Part shown: piece by piece, positions 17,378 through 26,160 of the stretch
How the letters are laid out: the number at the start of each line of letters is the position of its first letter
Position numbering within the stretch: the first letter of the stretch is position 1
Assembly (NCBI GenBank): GCA_038120765.1
Contig: JAYOMI010000002.1
Location: 34,516-98,515 of the forward strand
Direction of reading: 5' to 3'
DNA from: CAXBCP01 sp038120765
Lineage (GTDB): Bacteria; Pseudomonadota; Alphaproteobacteria; MPNO01; UBA830
DNA length: 64,000 nt
Notes under the pieces: model-generated
The model's input: only the letters and a program-made list of their open reading frames with translations
What the model was told of the DNA's origin: nothing
Database searches by the model: none
Position numbers and translations under genes: made by a program

Positions 17378-17830
17378 ATGGCATTGATTGCCGCGGGCGT
17401 TGACGCGCCGGATTTCAGCCTCCCGAACCAGGACGGGTCTGCGGTGAAAAAAGACGATTTCACCGGCCGTTACGTCCTGCTCTGGTGGTATCCCAAAGCC
17501 GATACACCCGGCTGAACGATCGAAGGCAACGGGTTCCGTGATCGAATCCAGGACTTTGAAGACCGTAACGCGGCCATTCTCGGCGTCAGCTATGACAGCC
17601 CCGCAGACAATGGTGCGTTCCGTGCGAAATTCTCTTTTCCCTATGACCTCCTGAGCGACGAGGACGGTGCGGTGTCGATTGCCTATGGCGTATCCGAACC
17701 GGACAGCCCGCGATCGCCGCGCAAGTCGGTGCTGATCGGCCCCGACGGCAAGGTCGCTGCTTCCTATGACGCGGTAACCCCGGCGGATCACCCCGCCCAG
17801 GTGCTCGCCGATCTGGACGGCATGAAATAG
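17378..17830 (+). CDS. BCP-type peroxiredoxin, probable selenoprotein (TGA = Sec46)
   Basis: Peroxiredoxins of this type reduce hydroperoxides in the cytoplasm. The frame from ATG 17378 to TAG 17828 gives 150 residues if the TGA at 17513-17515 is read as residue 46. The sequence around it is YPKADTPG-U-TIEGNGFRDR. This places TGA exactly at the peroxidatic Cys of the PxxxTxxC motif. The resolving position five residues later is Asn, and there is no cysteine anywhere in the protein, so it would be a 1-Sys-type selenoperoxiredoxin. Downstream residues continue in frame with full family similarity (LGVSYDSPADNGAF, FPYDLLSD, GVSEP, RKSVLIGPDGKV). A SECIS-like hairpin starts two bases after the TGA. 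The alternative is a TGC-to-TGA error or mutation. Confidence 0.75.
17513..17544 (+). promoter_or_regulatory. Sec UGA codon with candidate bacterial SECIS hairpin
   Basis: After TGA (17513-17515), CGATC (17517-17521) pairs with GATCG (17540-17544), and ACGG (17529-17532) pairs with CCGT (17536-17539). Loop GTT (17533-17535) lies about 18-20 bases from the TGA, with a seven-base bulge on the 5' side. A short upper stem with G first in the loop and this distance agree with what is known of bacterial SECIS elements. Confidence 0.6.
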
Positions 17831-18003
17831 CGGAAATCAGCAAACGGACGTTCAGGGGCGGGTCTGATGATCCGCCCCTTTTCGATTCACCGGATACAGG
17901 TGCACCGCGGGACACTCCCATCAGCCGCATTCGGCAAGCGAAACAGCCTTTCAGAACGCGGCCACTCACGATAGCCTGCGGATCGCCCAGAAGGGGATAC
18001 TGA

Positions 18004-18435
18004 ATGCTCGCCGCTACCGCCATTACAGCCATTGTCAGCGCGCTTGTCATTCTCGTGCATTTCGAAACCATGTCCTGGCTGACCAAATTCGGCCGGACAC
18101 ACAGGATGCCGACCCGGCTCGGCCTGCTGCTCGGCGTCTTCGCCCTGTTCGCCGCGCATTCGCTCGAAGTCTGGATATTCGCCGGCGGGCTTTACGTTGC
18201 CCGCGAAATCTTCGCGCTAGGCGATCTGACCGGCGCCTTCGACGGCAGCGCCGAGGATTACCTGTATATTTCGCTCGTCAACTACACCACGCTCGGCTAC
18301 GGCGAGATCGTGCCGACCGGCCATATGCGCACGATCTGCGGTTTCGAGGCTCTGATGGGCCTGCTGATGATGGCATGGTCGGCGGCCTTCACCGTCTTCC
18401 GCCTGACCGACCGCTGGCGCGCGAACCTCGATTGA
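18004..18435 (+). CDS. Two-TM potassium-channel-like protein
   Basis: This 143-residue membrane protein has the core of an ion_trans_2-type channel. Hydrophobic segments lie at about 4-20, 40-62 and 110-132. A pore helix and selectivity filter NYTTLGYGEI has TxGYG at residues 96-100. No RCK or cyclic-nucleotide domain follows, so it is a minimal pore probably acting as a tetramer. It stands alone between the peroxiredoxin and nuclease genes. K+ selectivity is inferred from the filter. Confidence 0.8.
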   Translation: MLAATAITAIVSALVILVHFETMSWLTKFGRTHRMPTRLGLLLGVFALFAAHSLEVWIFAGGLYVAREIFALGDLTGAFDGSAEDYLYISLVNYTTLGYGEIVPTGHMRTICGFEALMGLLMMAWSAAFTVFRLTDRWRANLD

Positions 18436-18490
18436 TGCCAGATTCCGGGATTGAACCAGAACCAGTGCCCGGGACAGGGAAAGCCACGGA

Positions 18491-18991
18491 ATGAAATCGT
18501 ATATGAAACTTCTGGCCCTGGCCGTTTTGCTGATGGCGCCGATGCCGGTGCAGGCACAGGCAACGCCATCGCCCACCCTACCTGCAATTGGCGGCGACAC
18601 ACTCGTCGGCAAAGCGGACATTGTCGACGGCGATACGATCGATATCTCCGGCAGGCGGATCGATCTTTTCGGCATCGACGCGCCGGAGAAGGACCAGCTC
18701 TGCGAGGCCGCCGGGCAAAAATGGTCCTGCGGCCAGAATGCGACCTTCGGCCTGTCGGCGATCGTCGAGCGCCAGTGGGTCCATTGCCGGATCGTGACGA
18801 CCGATACCGACGGGCGCATCGCCGCAATCTGCCGGCTTGCGGGCACCAACGGGCCGGATATCAATGCCGCGATGGTGCGTCAGGGATGGGCCGTCGCCGA
18901 CAGGCGGCCCCCGGCACCGTACCTGGCGGAGGAAAATGCCGCCCGGGCGGCCAAAGCCGGCATCTGGGTCGGCGAGCGACGGGCGCGGTAG
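18491..18991 (+). CDS. Secreted thermonuclease (SNase-like) family protein
   Basis: The 166-residue protein has a signal peptide (residues 1-22, ending VQAQA). An SNase-like domain follows with VDGDTIDISGRRIDLFGID, the conserved APEKDQ loop, DGRIAAICRL and GWAVADRR, then a helical end. The fold suggests an exported nucleic-acid hydrolase, though many family members have uncertain substrates. Four cysteines (in LCEAAG, WSCG, HCRI, ICRL) could form periplasmic disulfides. It is convergent with the SDR gene. Confidence 0.82.
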   Translation: MKSYMKLLALAVLLMAPMPVQAQATPSPTLPAIGGDTLVGKADIVDGDTIDISGRRIDLFGIDAPEKDQLCEAAGQKWSCGQNATFGLSAIVERQWVHCRIVTTDTDGRIAAICRLAGTNGPDINAAMVRQGWAVADRRPPAPYLAEENAARAAKAGIWVGERRAR

Positions 18992-19013
18992 GCATAGCTC
19001 CCAGGACCGGCCC

Positions 19014-19847
19014 CTAAGACTGGCCTCCGCTGCAATTGATCACGTCGCCCGTCACGAAGCTCGCATCGTCGGACGCCAGAAAGGCGACGGCGGCCGCGTG
19101 TTCGTCCGGTACGCCGCGCCGTCGGAGGGATTGCTGGGTGCGGATGTCGGCCACCATTTCGCCGCGGAATTCATCGGCCTGTGCCTGCGCCAGGTCCTCC
19201 GCCATCACGCCGCCGCCGAGCGACAGCCGCGAGGTGATCCTGTCCGGAATATCGGTGCCGCCCGGCGAAACCGTGTTCACGCGTATACCGTAGCGCCCGT
19301 ATTCCATGGCAATCACCTTACCCAGCGTCAGGATACCGCCCTTGCTCGACGCATACGGCGCGCGGTAGAGGCCGCGCACGGACTGCGAGCCGATATTGAT
19401 GATGGAGCCGGCCTCCTGTTCCATCATGATCGGCAGCACCGCCCGGCACCCCCACAGCGTCGGCAGCAACGAGCGGTCCAGTTCCAGACGTATCTCTTCC
19501 TCGGTATAGAGATGAAACGGTTTGATCCAGATCGTGCCGCCAACATTGTTCACCAGCACGTCGATCCGGCCGAACGCGTCGACCGCCGTCGCCATCATTT
19601 CTTCCGCGCCCGAGAACGTGGAAAGATCGACAATCGACATGACCGCATCGACGCCGTGCGCGCGCAGTTCTTCGGTCGTCTGGGTGGCGCCTTCCTCGAC
19701 GCGGTCGGCAACGACGATTTTACCGCCTTCCTGACCGAGCCGGCGGGCGATCGCCCGGCCGATGCCCTGCCCCGCTCCCGTCACCACGCAGACCTTGTTC
19801 TCCCGCCGGCGCGCGCCGGCCGCTCTGGGATCGAGTTCGTCAGCCAT
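19014..19847 (-). CDS. SDR-family dihydrodiol dehydrogenase, BenD-like
   Basis: This 277-residue classical short-chain dehydrogenase has TGAGQGIGRA for cofactor binding, VNNVGGTIW, and the catalytic Ser/Tyr/Lys set in INIGSQSVRG and YASSKGG. VNNVGGTIWIKPF followed by LLPTLWGCRAVLP closely resembles BenD, which oxidises the cis-diol made from benzoate. It lies 72 bases downstream of a Rieske oxygenase on the same strand, so the pair would carry out ring hydroxylation and rearomatisation. The substrate is inferred from this context only. Confidence 0.8.
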   Translation of the reverse strand: MADELDPRAAGARRRENKVCVVTGAGQGIGRAIARRLGQEGGKIVVADRVEEGATQTTEELRAHGVDAVMSIVDLSTFSGAEEMMATAVDAFGRIDVLVNNVGGTIWIKPFHLYTEEEIRLELDRSLLPTLWGCRAVLPIMMEQEAGSIINIGSQSVRGLYRAPYASSKGGILTLGKVIAMEYGRYGIRVNTVSPGGTDIPDRITSRLSLGGGVMAEDLAQAQADEFRGEMVADIRTQQSLRRRGVPDEHAAAVAFLASDDASFVTGDVINCSGGQS

Positions 19848-19919
19848 GTTTTTCTCCGTTGATTTTCTGATTGTCGCTCCGATCGCGCCGCGGCCGGGAG
19901 CATGCTGTTCACCGCCGTA

Positions 19920-21215
19920 TCAGATCGACGTATGGGCGACGCCTTTTTTCACCTTCATCGGCTCCCCCGGCGCTTCGGTGAAAGGTATGTCGCGGGACAG
20001 TTCGAACGAGGCGGACCGCACGGCCTGGGAGGCTTCATCCAGTCCGGGCGGCGTTTTACCTTTTTCGAGCCCCAAAGCCGCATCGTGCAACTGGCGGCGC
20101 ACCATGAAGATCGCCTTGTCCGTCATCACCAGGTTCTCGCGGCTGCGGTCGGAGATGCGCCCCATGCTCTCCTGCAGGGAGGCATCCTGCATGGCGATAC
20201 CCCTGACGCCGCTGAACGTCTTCCCCGCTTTCTGCGCGGCGCGGTCCATCATGTAGTCGTTATCGCGGTTCATCACCGGGCGGAAGGTCCCCGGTATCAA
20301 CTGCACGTGGAGGCTGCCGCCGTCGCGCATGACGCCGAGCTCCAGCGCGTTCAGGGGCCGCGACGGATGGTAGGAGAATGTCCACGCAAAGCAGTTCTCG
20401 TCGTCGATCGGCACCCAGGCATGACCGTGCAGGGGGTTGTCGCCGTAGGGCGGCACGATCGTGTACCACGGCATGATCCACGGCGTGATCCGCCAGTAAT
20501 AGTTTTCCGGTCCCGCATTGCGGCGCACGCCGATATTCAGCCCGCCCGGCGATTCGACGACGTCGAATTTCGGCGTCAGATCGGACAGGTGATAGTCAGA
20601 ACCCTTCGATCCGTGATGCAGCAGATCGCTGCGCAACTCGCCGCTGTGCAGAAACGCGACATGGCTGGAATCGATCCCGCCTTCCAGCGCCTGCAGGTAG
20701 TTGCATTCCTCCAACCGCTTGGAATGATAACGCTGATCCGCAGGCACGGTCGTCCATTCGAAGGCGGGCGGCGACGGCTGATCTTCGGGCGGCCCCATAT
20801 ACGTCCAGACGATCCCGCCGCGTTCCACGCAGGGATAGGATTGCAGCGCGACTTCGTCGCAGAAGCGGCTTTCGGGCGGCTCCGACGGAATTTCCAGGCA
20901 TTTCCCGCTGACGTCGAATTTCCAGCCATGGTAGGGACAGCGAATGCCCGATTCCTCGTTGCGCCCGAACCAGAGCGACACGCGCCGGTGCGCGCAGAAT
21001 TCTTCTATCAGGCCGATCCGGCCCTCGCTGTCGCGGAAAGCGATCAGGCGTTCGGACAGCAGTTTGACGCGGACGGGCGGTCCGTCCCTCTCGGCCACTT
21101 CCTCGGAAAGCAGGAAGGGTATCCAGTATCGGCGGAACAGGTTTCCCATCGGGGTGCCGGGACCGGTTTCGGTTACCAGCATGTTCCTTTCATGTGTCAG
21201 CACGGATTCACCCAT
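19920..21215 (-). CDS. Rieske 2Fe-2S aromatic ring-hydroxylating oxygenase subunit
   Basis: This is the terminal oxygenase of a ring-hydroxylating system, 431 residues. The Rieske cluster ligands are CAH at 74-76 and CPYH at 93-96. The mononuclear iron ligands are in GGIDSSHVAFLH (His185 and His190). The overall form resembles the phthalate 4,5-dioxygenase type, with a long C-terminal extension. No reductase or ferredoxin gene is adjacent, so the electron donor must come from elsewhere. It is upstream of and co-directional with the BenD-like SDR. Confidence 0.85.
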   Translation of the reverse strand: MGESVLTHERNMLVTETGPGTPMGNLFRRYWIPFLLSEEVAERDGPPVRVKLLSERLIAFRDSEGRIGLIEEFCAHRRVSLWFGRNEESGIRCPYHGWKFDVSGKCLEIPSEPPESRFCDEVALQSYPCVERGGIVWTYMGPPEDQPSPPAFEWTTVPADQRYHSKRLEECNYLQALEGGIDSSHVAFLHSGELRSDLLHHGSKGSDYHLSDLTPKFDVVESPGGLNIGVRRNAGPENYYWRITPWIMPWYTIVPPYGDNPLHGHAWVPIDDENCFAWTFSYHPSRPLNALELGVMRDGGSLHVQLIPGTFRPVMNRDNDYMMDRAAQKAGKTFSGVRGIAMQDASLQESMGRISDRSRENLVMTDKAIFMVRRQLHDAALGLEKGKTPPGLDEASQAVRSASFELSRDIPFTEAPGEPMKVKKGVAHTSI

Positions 21216-21384
21216 CCTCCTGCGCGTGGCGCGCTTTTCTATTTATGACCTGCAGCCCCCCGCGGGACCGGGGAGGGGCAGTATAGAACGCCTCGGCAGG
21301 AGCGACTATTCCGAAGGTGGTCCGGATGCGGGCGGAAACGTCATTCTGCAAAGCCATTCCCGCCAAACAGAGCGCCACCTATGA

Positions 21385-21690
21385 TCTAGATAGATTTTTC
21401 ACTTAGAAAAGATTCAACCTCGAAAATAATCACGGGAGAATAATAATATTTTCTTTATGATTAAAAATTATTTATTCCAAATTTTTTGTAAAATATTAAT
21501 CTTAAATGGAATTAAACAAAACGAGATATATTTTTCTTTTTGAGATAAATGTTAATTATAATTCGTAAATTTTAATTTTTCATTAAAAAATAGGGAGATT
21601 TCATATTTTATTATAAAAAATAATTACAAAAATTTACAATAAATATGGCAATTCAATCTCATTAACATAGTGTGGTTAACAACGATTTGG
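21385..21690. other. AT-rich non-coding island
   Basis: The 646-base stretch between 21216 and 21861 holds no supported gene. Its centre is extremely AT-rich: I count 40 G/C in the 240 bases 21421-21660 (about 17%), against GC-rich sequence on both sides. It has many A and T runs and TTAA words, and only very short frames such as a 28-codon one at 21458. It could be a curved-DNA or silencer-bound regulatory region, or foreign remnant DNA. I find no dnaA-box array. Confidence 0.75.
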
Positions 21691-21718
21691 CGTTCCAGGG
21701 GTCGATTGTATTGGAACG
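21691..21718. repeat. Inverted repeat at the edge of the AT-rich island
   Basis: CGTTCCA (21691-21697) and TGGAACG (21712-21718) are perfect inverted copies separated by 14 bases. They sit at the end of the AT-rich island, about 145 bases before the kinase gene. An operator is possible. Confidence 0.35.
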
Positions 21719-21814
21719 TGGTTAATCCATCGATAGTCGTTGGCAGACGCTGTTGATGGATGGTCTTGTAACCAGTCTGCATATCTCACCCCCGCCATAC
21801 GAAACCGACAATGC

Positions 21815-21829
21815 GCCCGGTTACCGGGC
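21815..21829. promoter_or_regulatory. Dyad GCCCGGT-T-ACCGGGC upstream of the LOV kinase
   Basis: A perfect seven-base dyad around one central base lies 33 bases before the kinase start. It looks like a dimeric regulator's operator or a short hairpin near the ribosome site. Confidence 0.35.
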
Positions 21830-21861
21830 ATCGTTCGCGATTGTAGTGAGGAGCTGGCGCA

Positions 21862-24322
21862 GTGACTGACTTTCCACCCGATGAAGCGGCACGCATCGCT
21901 GCGCTGGACCGATATGCCGTCCTCGACACGCCCCCCGAACAGAAATTCGACCGCATCACCAAGCTCGCCCGGGACATTTGCGAAGCGCCGATTACCCTGA
22001 TTTCGCTGGTCGATACGGACCGCCAATGGTTCAAATCCCGTGTCGGGCTGGAGGCGACGGAAACTCCTAGAGACATTGCTTTCTGCGCCCATACGATTCT
22101 CCAGGACGATCTGTTCATTGTCGCGGATGCGACAACCGACGACCGGTTCCGGGATAACCCGCTGGTTACGGGTCATCCCCATATACGTACCTATTTGGGG
22201 GCGCCGCTGATAACGAGAAAGGGCTACCGGGTCGGAACGCTGTGCGCGCTGTATCCCGAGGTCCGGCAGATTCCCGACACATGGAAGGAACATATCACGG
22301 CCCTTGCCGCGATCGTCTTTGACGAACTGGAACTGCAGGTCGCCTTGCGCGAGGCCGAAACCGCCGTTTCGGTCGCCGAGGAGAGCGAGGTGCGGTTTCG
22401 TGACCTGGTTGATGCCTCGGGAGAATATGTTTGGGAAACCGACGAAAATCATCGTTACACCTATCATTCCGATAACGGATCAAATCGTCGTTTTACTTCT
22501 TCTCAGCTTATCGGACGGGCGCGATGGGAATTGCCCGATGTCAAAATAGATGACGCGCAGTTTGATGATCTCAGAAAGACGCTCGACGAGCACCGGCCTT
22601 TCCGGAATTTCGAGTATTTTTTCATCGATCGAGAAGGGCAGCGCCAAGACCGGCGTGTGACTGGAACCCCTGTTTTTACCAAAGACGGCAACTTCAGGGG
22701 CTATCGCGGGACAGTGACAGATATCACACATCAGGTGCGAATAATCGAAGATCTGAAAGCCGCCATCGCAGTTGCCGAGGAAAGCGAAGCGCGGTTCCGG
22801 GGAGATCGCCGAGGCGAGCGGAGAGTGGATTTGGGAGACAGACGCCGATCATCGTTTCACCTATGTCTCGCAGAACACCCAGCAAACCGTCTTTCCGCAT
22901 TCCGTGCTGATCGGCCTGAAACGCTGGGAACTCCCGCCTTTTCGTGCCAATAGTTCACAATTCGACAGCCATCGCGAGGTACTGGCAAGACATGAACCGT
23001 TCCGTCACTTCGAATATCACTATGTCGACGAAAACGGCCGGCGCCAGCACCGGCAGATAAGCGGGAATCCCGTCTTCGACAGGGATGGAAACTTCACCAG
23101 CTATCGCGGTACGACCACCGATATCACGGATCAGATCGAAAGGATCGAAGAGCTGAAAGCCGCGAGAGTCGCTGCGGAACAGGCAAATACCGCGAAATCG
23201 GAGTTCCTCGCAAATATGAGCCACGAGCTGCGGACGCCGCTGAACGCGATTATCGGCTTCTCCGACCTGATGTTGAACGCCTCGCCGGGCGCATTCACTC
23301 AACCGGTATATCGCGAATACACGTACGACATCAAAAAATCCGGCCAGGACCTCCTGAGAATCGTCAATGACATACTTGATCTGTCGAAGGTCGAGGCCGG
23401 GCAGTCCGAGCTCAACGAAGCGCCCGTCAATATCCCCATGATCGTCCGGACGATCATCCAGCGCCTGTCGGTTCAGGCGGAAAAGGCGGACCTCACGGTA
23501 TCGACCCTTTTCGCGGACGACCTGCCGTTTCTTTTGGGCGACGAGCTCAAGCTGGGACAAATGCTCACCAATCTGATAGCGAATGCGATCAAGTTCACGC
23601 CCTCACACGGGATGGTAACGATAGCCGCCAATTTCTCGGCGGAGGACGGTCACATCATCCGGGTCTCCGATACGGGAATCGGCATCGCAAGCGACGATAT
23701 CGAGCGAAACCTGGCGCCTTTCGAGCAAGCGGATTCAGGCCTCAGCCGGAAATACGAGGGCACGGGTCTCGGCCTGCCCCTGACGGTCTCTTTCGCCGAA
23801 ATGCATGGGGGTTCGCTCAAGCTAATCAGTACGGTGGGTGACGGCACGACGGTGGAAATGCGGTTTCCCGCAGCGCGCGCCATACTCAAAGGTCCTATGG
23901 CAAACGACCGCGCCCTGACCCTGGACCAGGCGATGCAACTGATTTCGACGCAGGAACTCGCACGGTCCTGTGTCATCACGGACCCGAACCTGCCGGACAA
24001 CCCGATCGTTTACTTGACGCCCGAATTTGAAAAAATGACAGGCTATTCCCGGTCGGAGATTATCGGCCGGAACTGTCGTTTCCTCCAGGGCCCGCTCACG
24101 GACCCGGACTCGGTCGCCGTTATCCGCCACGCGCTCGAGAATATCCTGCCGGTAAAAGTCCGGATCGTGAATTACCGGAAAGACGGCAGTCAGTTCCTCA
24201 ATCACGTATCGATCAGACCCACGCTTGATACCAACGGAAATGTAGCCGCTTTTGTCGCCGTACAATCGATAACCGATCATGCGGGGCCCATCACAGGGCC
24301 CGAAGAGCATTCCGACTCCTGA
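21862..24322 (+). pseudogene. GAF-PAS-PAS histidine kinase with C-terminal LOV domain, frameshifted
   Basis: The start is GTG 21862 after GAGGAG (21848-21853). The frame encodes a GAF domain (ALDRYAVLDTPPEQKFD, FCAHTIL), a PAS domain (DASGEYVWETDENHRY), then AEESEARFR at residue 313. The frame then breaks at four G (22799-22802). Removing one G joins R313 to EIAEASGEWIWETDADHRF, a second PAS, giving an 819-residue protein. HisKA has NMSHELRTPLN with phospho-acceptor His454. The ATPase has NLIANAIKFTP, VSDTGIGIA and GTGLGLP. The C-terminus is a LOV domain with GRNCRFLQGPLTDP, whose Cys738 would form the flavin adduct. No receiver domain or response regulator is adjacent. The lesion may be a homopolymer error. 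Confidence 0.85.
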
Positions 24323-24579
24323 TCGCCCGCGCCGATTCATGGACAGCGCGGCGATCGCCGCAGCACTTCTGCACATTGCCGGCCTCGAAGAGTGGCGCGG
24401 AGAAAGTGCGGCGCATCATCCCTTCGGGTGCATGGGGTTGTTTTTTTGTGTTTGTTGTTTTCGACCGCAAGAAACGACACCGACGATCCCGCGCCGAAGT
24501 CGAAGGAGGGCCGGATGCAGCGAAAAAAGAGAATGATAAGAACAATGACGGAGGATCGGGAAAGGTCCCAACGAAAAAT

Positions 24580-24655
24580 TGGTGGAGCCGAGGAGGATCG
24601 AACTCCCGACCTCAGCGTTGCGAACGCTGCGCTCTCCCAGCTGAGCTACGGCCCC
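24580..24655 (-). tRNA. tRNA-Ala (anticodon CGC)
   Basis: Read on the minus strand, this 76-base gene has acceptor arm GGGGCCG/CGGCTCC, D arm GCTC-AGCTGGGA-GAGC, anticodon stem CAGCG/CGCTG with loop TTCGCAA (anticodon CGC, reading GCG), and T arm with TTCGATC. The discriminator A and CCA are encoded. A T run follows the 3' end (TTTTT), suiting termination. It is isolated, not in an rRNA operon. Confidence 0.96.
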
Positions 24656-24853
24656 ACCGTGCCGGTCCCTTTCAGGGCCGGGCGGGGCGGATAATGGTTT
24701 CGGGACCCCTGTCTGTCAAGCAGTCAGAAAGGGTTTCGAAAGGATTTGAAGACACGCTCGCCGCTTGCGTCCGAATCGCGGCATCGCTAGGCTCCCGCGA
24801 CCGCTTCGCACGCTCTCGAAGCCCCGGAAACCACGGAAAACACGGAATTCGAC

Positions 24854-25132
24854 ATGACCGCCGTCCTGAATCTGATCGACAACGTTGTCTCTCTCTATAT
24901 CTGGATCCTGTTTCTCGCCGTGATCGCGAGCTGGCTGATCAACTTCAACGTGATCAACACATCGAACCGTGTCGTCTATATGATCGTGGACACGCTTTAC
25001 AAGCTCACCGAACCGGCGCTGCGCCCCATCCGGCGTCTGCTGCCGAACATGGGCGGGCTGGATCTGTCGCCGGTGGTGCTGATCCTGCTGTTGTATTTCA
25101 TCCGCGATCTCATTTTCGATTTCGCCCGCTAG
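24854..25132 (+). CDS. YggT family membrane protein
   Basis: This 92-residue protein has two hydrophobic helices, IDNVVSLYIWILFLAVIASW near the N-terminus and VVLILLLYFIRDLIF at the C-terminus. Between them is the YggT signature LYKLTEPALRPIRRLLP with GGLDLSP. The family is linked to membrane or osmotic functions without a defined biochemical role. It is followed 52 bases later by folD. Confidence 0.9.
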   Translation: MTAVLNLIDNVVSLYIWILFLAVIASWLINFNVINTSNRVVYMIVDTLYKLTEPALRPIRRLLPNMGGLDLSPVVLILLLYFIRDLIFDFAR

Positions 25133-25184
25133 AACCTGTTTCCGGCGATCGTCCTCCGGGGCGCAGCCGGCAACCGGCACGGGT

Positions 25185-26108
25185 ATGACGACAGAAAGCA
25201 CGGGAATGTCCGAGGCAGAACACGCGACAAAACGTATTGACGGCAAGAGCTTCGCCGAACGCCTGCGCGCCCGCGTCGCGGAAGAAACGGCAAAGCTGAA
25301 AGCCGGCCATGGGATCGTCCCGGGTCTCGCCGCGGTGCTGGTCGGGGAAGATCCGGCAAGCCAGGTCTATGTGCGCAACAAGAACAAGCAGACCGTCGAA
25401 ACAGGCATGAATTCGCTGGGCGAAACGCTCCCCGCCGACACCTCGCAAAAGGATCTGCTGGCGGTCATCGACAAACTGAACCGCGACCCCGCCGTCAACG
25501 GTATTCTCGTGCAGCTTCCCCTGCCCGATCAGATCGATCCCCATGCCGTGATCGACGCCATCGATCCGGCCAAGGACGTCGACGGGTTCCACCTTCGGAA
25601 TGTGGGCCTTCTGGCGACCGGGCGCGGCGGGATGGTGCCGTGCACGCCGCTCGGCTGCCTGATGCTGCTTGAAGACCGGCTCGGCGACCTTACAGGATTG
25701 AACGCGGTGATCGTCGGGCGGTCCAATATCGTCGGCAAGCCGATGGCGCAGCTTCTGCTGTCGGCCGACTGCACGGTGACCATCGCCCATTCGCGCACCG
25801 CCGACCTGCCGGCCGTCTGCCGGACGGCGGATATCCTGGTCGCCGCCGTGGGGCGTGCGCAGATGATACGGGGCGACTGGATCAAACCGGGGGCGACGGT
25901 CATCGATGTCGGTATCAACCGGGTGCCGGCCGCCGAGGAAGGCAGGATGCGGCTTGTCGGCGATGTCGCCTTTGACGAAGCGGTCGAGGTCGCGGGCGGG
26001 ATCACGCCGGTGCCGGGCGGCGTCGGGCCGATGACCATCGCCTGCCTGCTGCGCAATACGCTGGTCGCCGCCTGCATCCAGAACGGAATTGACGTTCCCG
26101 ATATCTGA
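25185..26108 (+). CDS. folD: Bifunctional methylenetetrahydrofolate dehydrogenase/cyclohydrolase
   Basis: FolD interconverts methylene-, methenyl- and formyl-THF, supplying 10-formyl-THF for purines and for Fmt. The 307-residue protein shows LAAVLVGEDPASQVYVRNK, whose YVRNK contains the catalytic Lys, then GILVQLPLP, VDGFH, CTPLG, GRSNIVGKP and TPVPGGVGPMT. An in-frame ATG seven codons in is a possible alternative start. Confidence 0.95.
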   Translation: MTTESTGMSEAEHATKRIDGKSFAERLRARVAEETAKLKAGHGIVPGLAAVLVGEDPASQVYVRNKNKQTVETGMNSLGETLPADTSQKDLLAVIDKLNRDPAVNGILVQLPLPDQIDPHAVIDAIDPAKDVDGFHLRNVGLLATGRGGMVPCTPLGCLMLLEDRLGDLTGLNAVIVGRSNIVGKPMAQLLLSADCTVTIAHSRTADLPAVCRTADILVAAVGRAQMIRGDWIKPGATVIDVGINRVPAAEEGRMRLVGDVAFDEAVEVAGGITPVPGGVGPMTIACLLRNTLVAACIQNGIDVPDI

Positions 26109-26160
26109 TAACCCAGTATAATCGGGCTGCCTCCCGTCGCAACAGCAAGACGACGCCGAC

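Noticed and set aside
21458..21544. 28-codon frame in the AT-rich island
   Set aside because: No ribosome site at proper distance; such short frames are expected by chance in this composition.
21385..21690. Chromosome replication origin
   Set aside because: AT-rich, but I see no DnaA-box cluster and no origin-linked genes such as dnaA, hemE or parAB nearby.
24413..24450. Terminator after the kinase gene near a T run
   Set aside because: The hairpin (CCC-TTC-GGG with bulges) is too weak to call.
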